Below are positions 14,471 through 16,492 of a stretch of DNA of 16,492 bases, in pieces. The DNA is taken from the NCBI GenBank assembly GCA_023427845.1, contig JAEYZX010000006.1, positions 1 through 16,492 on the forward strand, read 5' to 3'. Origin of the DNA: Bacteroidota bacterium (GTDB lineage Bacteria; Bacteroidota; Bacteroidia; Flavobacteriales; Flavobacteriaceae). The notes beneath the pieces are model-generated. The model was given only the letters and a program-made list of their open reading frames with translations, had not been told where the DNA came from and searched no databases. Numbering within the stretch: the stretch's first letter is position 1; each line of letters begins with the position of its first letter. Made by a program: the position numbers and the translations under genes.

Positions 14471-14621
14471 ATAAAATTTTTATGCAATATACAATTTACT
14501 GCAAATCAATGCGATGTCCAATGCAATATGCTCGATTTTTCAAGGCGCCAGGCATTTCGATGTTTATTACAGTTTAGATTGAAGTGAAACTGCGGAATCC
14601 CGGATTGCCGCCTTATTTTTT

Positions 14622-14629
14622 TACCTTTG
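14622..14629 (+). promoter_or_regulatory. Candidate -7 box directly before bioF
   Basis: TACCTTTG matches TAnnTTTG exactly and ends 4 bp before the bioF ATG at 14634. The nearest TTG (14605-14607) is only 14 bp upstream, shorter than the usual 19, so the -33 element is poor. If the box is used, transcription would begin at or next to the start codon. Confidence 0.5.
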
Positions 14630-14633
14630 AATC

Positions 14634-15779
14634 ATGGAACCGCTGTCAAAATCCGCAATTCAATTACTTCACCACCGTAGTGCCGACAATGCGCTTCGTC
14701 AGCTGTCCAATCCGCGAAATCTTATTGATTTTTCGTCAAATGATTATTTGGGTTTTGCCAAGTCGGCCGAGCTTTTTAACGCAGCGCACCAAATTTTAAT
14801 CGACTGCAATTGTATCGCAAATGGCGCAACGGGATCGCGGCTGCTGACAGGCAATCATGCATTATACAAAGAATGCGAAAGTGTGATTGCGGATTTCCAT
14901 CAGTGCGAATCGGCGTTGCTTTTTAATTCCGGATACGACGCGAACGTGGGCTTTTTCAGTTCTGTCCCGCAACGTGGCGATACGATTCTGTATGACGAAC
15001 TTTGCCATGCATCGATTCGCGACGGAATCCGGTTAGGCACCGCAAAAGCGTACAAATTCGCACATAATGATCTCGAAGCGCTCGAGGAGTTGATCCTTCG
15101 GCATCAGTCGGTGTCGGATGAAATCTATATCGCAACCGAATCGGTGTTTTCAATGGACGGCGATTCTCCAGACCTGACCCGGTTCGTAGAACTTGCCGAA
15201 AAATACAATTGCTTTACTGTTGTTGATGAAGCACATGCTCTTGGAGTTTTCGGAAATAATGGCCACGGAATGTTGCAGCAGCTCAACATTCACAACCGTG
15301 TATTTGCCAGGATCGTAACATATGGAAAAGGACTTGGATGCCATGGCGCCGCGATTCTTGGGTCGGACGAACTGCGGAATTACCTGATAAATTTTGCGCG
15401 CAGTTTCATTTATTCGACCGGACTTCCTCCGCATTCGGTTGCAACCGTACTCGCGGCCTACAAAATGCTCGGCACGAGTGCACGTGAAACCGAATTGCTT
15501 CGCGATAACATTTCATATTTTAATTCCGAAAAAACGCAGCTTGGATTGAAACCCATTTTCGTCCGCAGTAAATCGGCGATACAATCAGCGATCATTCCCG
15601 GTAATGACAACGTAAAAAAGATTGCTTTAAAATGTACGGAAAATGGTTTCGACATAAGGCCAATCTTATCCCCAACAGTACCCGGCGGTCAGGAACGGCT
15701 TCGGATTTGCCTGCACAGTTACAATACTCCGGATGAAATTCGGCGTGTCCTTCAGCTATTGGCTACTTCTTTCGGATAA
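14634..15779 (+). CDS. bioF: 8-amino-7-oxononanoate synthase (BioF-type PLP enzyme)
   Basis: The 381-residue product belongs to the alpha-oxoamine synthase group of fold-type I PLP enzymes. BioF joins pimeloyl-ACP or -CoA with L-alanine in the first step of biotin ring assembly. Evidence: LIDFSSNDYLGF at 30-41 (the BioF N-terminal signature), GATGSRLLTGNH at 64-75, His125 that stacks on the cofactor, VVDEAHALGVFG at 196-207 with Asp198, the PLP lysine Lys232 in TYGKGLGCHGA, and PTVPGGQERLRICL at 347-360. The related enzyme 2-amino-3-ketobutyrate CoA ligase is the main alternative; the SSNDYLG segment and the roughly 380-residue length favour BioF. No other biotin gene is in the window. The ATG at 14634 places the conserved core at the normal distance. 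Its 3' end overlaps the opposing transporter gene by 17 bp. Confidence 0.9.
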   Translation: MEPLSKSAIQLLHHRSADNALRQLSNPRNLIDFSSNDYLGFAKSAELFNAAHQILIDCNCIANGATGSRLLTGNHALYKECESVIADFHQCESALLFNSGYDANVGFFSSVPQRGDTILYDELCHASIRDGIRLGTAKAYKFAHNDLEALEELILRHQSVSDEIYIATESVFSMDGDSPDLTRFVELAEKYNCFTVVDEAHALGVFGNNGHGMLQQLNIHNRVFARIVTYGKGLGCHGAAILGSDELRNYLINFARSFIYSTGLPPHSVATVLAAYKMLGTSARETELLRDNISYFNSEKTQLGLKPIFVRSKSAIQSAIIPGNDNVKKIALKCTENGFDIRPILSPTVPGGQERLRICLHSYNTPDEIRRVLQLLATSFG

Positions 15780-16492
15780 TCCGCCTGAACCATCTGGTGT
15801 CTTCTTCGCCAAATAAATACGCGTAGGGTTCGGTATTCGGACTTAATTCAAACAATCGCTTCAAGATCGCAATCGTCGGTATGATCAAAATCATTCCCAC
15901 AATTCCCCAGATCGCGCCGCCAATCAGTAATCCGACGAATGTCACAAATGCGTTCAGGTTCACATTTGCACCTGTTATTTTTGGGGTCAGGTAAGTTCCT
16001 TCAAGAAATTGGATCAGCGTAAACGAAACCAACACGGCAATAGGATAAAACAAGCTGTCTTTGGTCAGCAGTGCAAAAAGGAACGGCATTATGGCGCCCA
16101 GCATCGGGCCCAAATACGGAATGATATTCAGCAGCCCGGCGACCATTCCGAAGAAAATTGCATGTTTAATGCCAAGTGAAAACAGAATGATCGTGTTAAC
16201 AATACCAAGGATCAGCATTACTTTTCCCGCGCCTACCAGATACGCGTGTACGATGCGCCGAATCGATACGATGTGCTCAAGCAGTACCTTGTTGCGCTGT
16301 CTTTCAAACACTTTGGTTACAAACACGGCAAAATGGTCGCGGTAAATCAGCATAAAAAAGATGAAGACCGGAAGCAGCAATACTGTTGAAAGTGTTCCGA
16401 TGGTAATAATCAGCAGTTCCGATTCTGAGCCGCCCGGGTTCAAAATTGCCGCTACTTTCTCGCCATCGATGCCGTTGCCCATACCCATATCC
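15763..16492 (-). CDS. AI-2E family (PerM/UPF0118) transporter, partial (5' end off window)
   Basis: The minus strand is open from the right edge to 15763 and encodes the last 240 or so residues of a multi-spanning membrane protein. The family signature NIIPYLGPMLGAIMPF is clear at residues 121-136 of the visible part (numbered from the Met at 16488), followed by FLEGTYLTPKITG at 161-173 and the final LLIGGAIWGIVGMILIIPTIAI helix region. Family members are about 350 residues, so roughly 110 N-terminal residues lie beyond the window; the visible Met is not taken as the real start. Members have been linked to autoinducer-2 export, ion or antiport functions, so substrate should not be inferred. 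The basic tail RRIIRKK ends 17 bp inside the opposing bioF gene. Confidence 0.92.
   Translation of the reverse strand, partial: DMGMGNGIDGEKVAAILNPGGSESELLIITIGTLSTVLLLPVFIFFMLIYRDHFAVFVTKVFERQRNKVLLEHIVSIRRIVHAYLVGAGKVMLILGIVNTIILFSLGIKHAIFFGMVAGLLNIIPYLGPMLGAIMPFLFALLTKDSLFYPIAVLVSFTLIQFLEGTYLTPKITGANVNLNAFVTFVGLLIGGAIWGIVGMILIIPTIAILKRLFELSPNTEPYAYLFGEEDTRWFRRIIRKK

Overview
The window reads as ordinary chromosomal DNA of a Bacteroidetes bacterium, most probably a Flavobacteriaceae member close to Flavobacterium. Grounds: A-rich leaders without clear Shine-Dalgarno sites; several matches to the Bacteroidetes promoter -7 element TAnnTTTG; DUF4270 and DUF3667 proteins; a TonB-dependent receptor paired with a surface-type lipoprotein; and an atpD-atpC pair without the rest of the ATP synthase operon. 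Taxonomy is an inference from these traits. I saw no mobile element, CRISPR array, rRNA or tRNA.

Layout. Positions 1-1776 (minus strand) hold panC, panD and the N-terminal part of an UPF0104/LPG-synthase-TM-like membrane protein, a tight co-directional run making pantothenate (CoA precursor) followed by a membrane protein. A divergent intergenic region with a candidate -7 box on each strand separates this from a plus-strand group: a truncated GT5 (glycogen/starch synthase-like) protein, a DUF4270 lipoprotein and glmS (1882-6171), spaced 13 and 11 bp and ending in an intrinsic terminator. Next comes an outer-membrane pair (6441-10808), a TonB-dependent receptor with an SGNH/GDSL-type lipoprotein, closed by a strong hairpin terminator. 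Then atpD-atpC (11101-12965) has a textbook Bacteroidetes promoter upstream, a heptameric repeat tract between the genes and a terminator after atpC. The right end (13160-16492) holds a small unknown membrane protein, a convergent DUF3667 zinc-ribbon membrane protein, bioF with a promoter-like box almost touching its start codon, and a partial AI-2E-family (PerM-like) transporter whose end overlaps bioF by 17 bp.

How the genes work together: mostly core metabolism (CoA and biotin cofactor synthesis, UDP-GlcNAc precursor supply by GlmS, ATP synthesis) plus envelope functions. The GT5-like/DUF4270/glmS group and the TonB receptor/SGNH pair are the places where the biology is not settled. I did not find a convincing wholly new system. 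The most useful leads are the catalytically doubtful GT5 protein linked to glmS, the receptor-lipase pair of unknown substrate, the heptad repeat between atpD and atpC, and the possible leaderless bioF mRNA.
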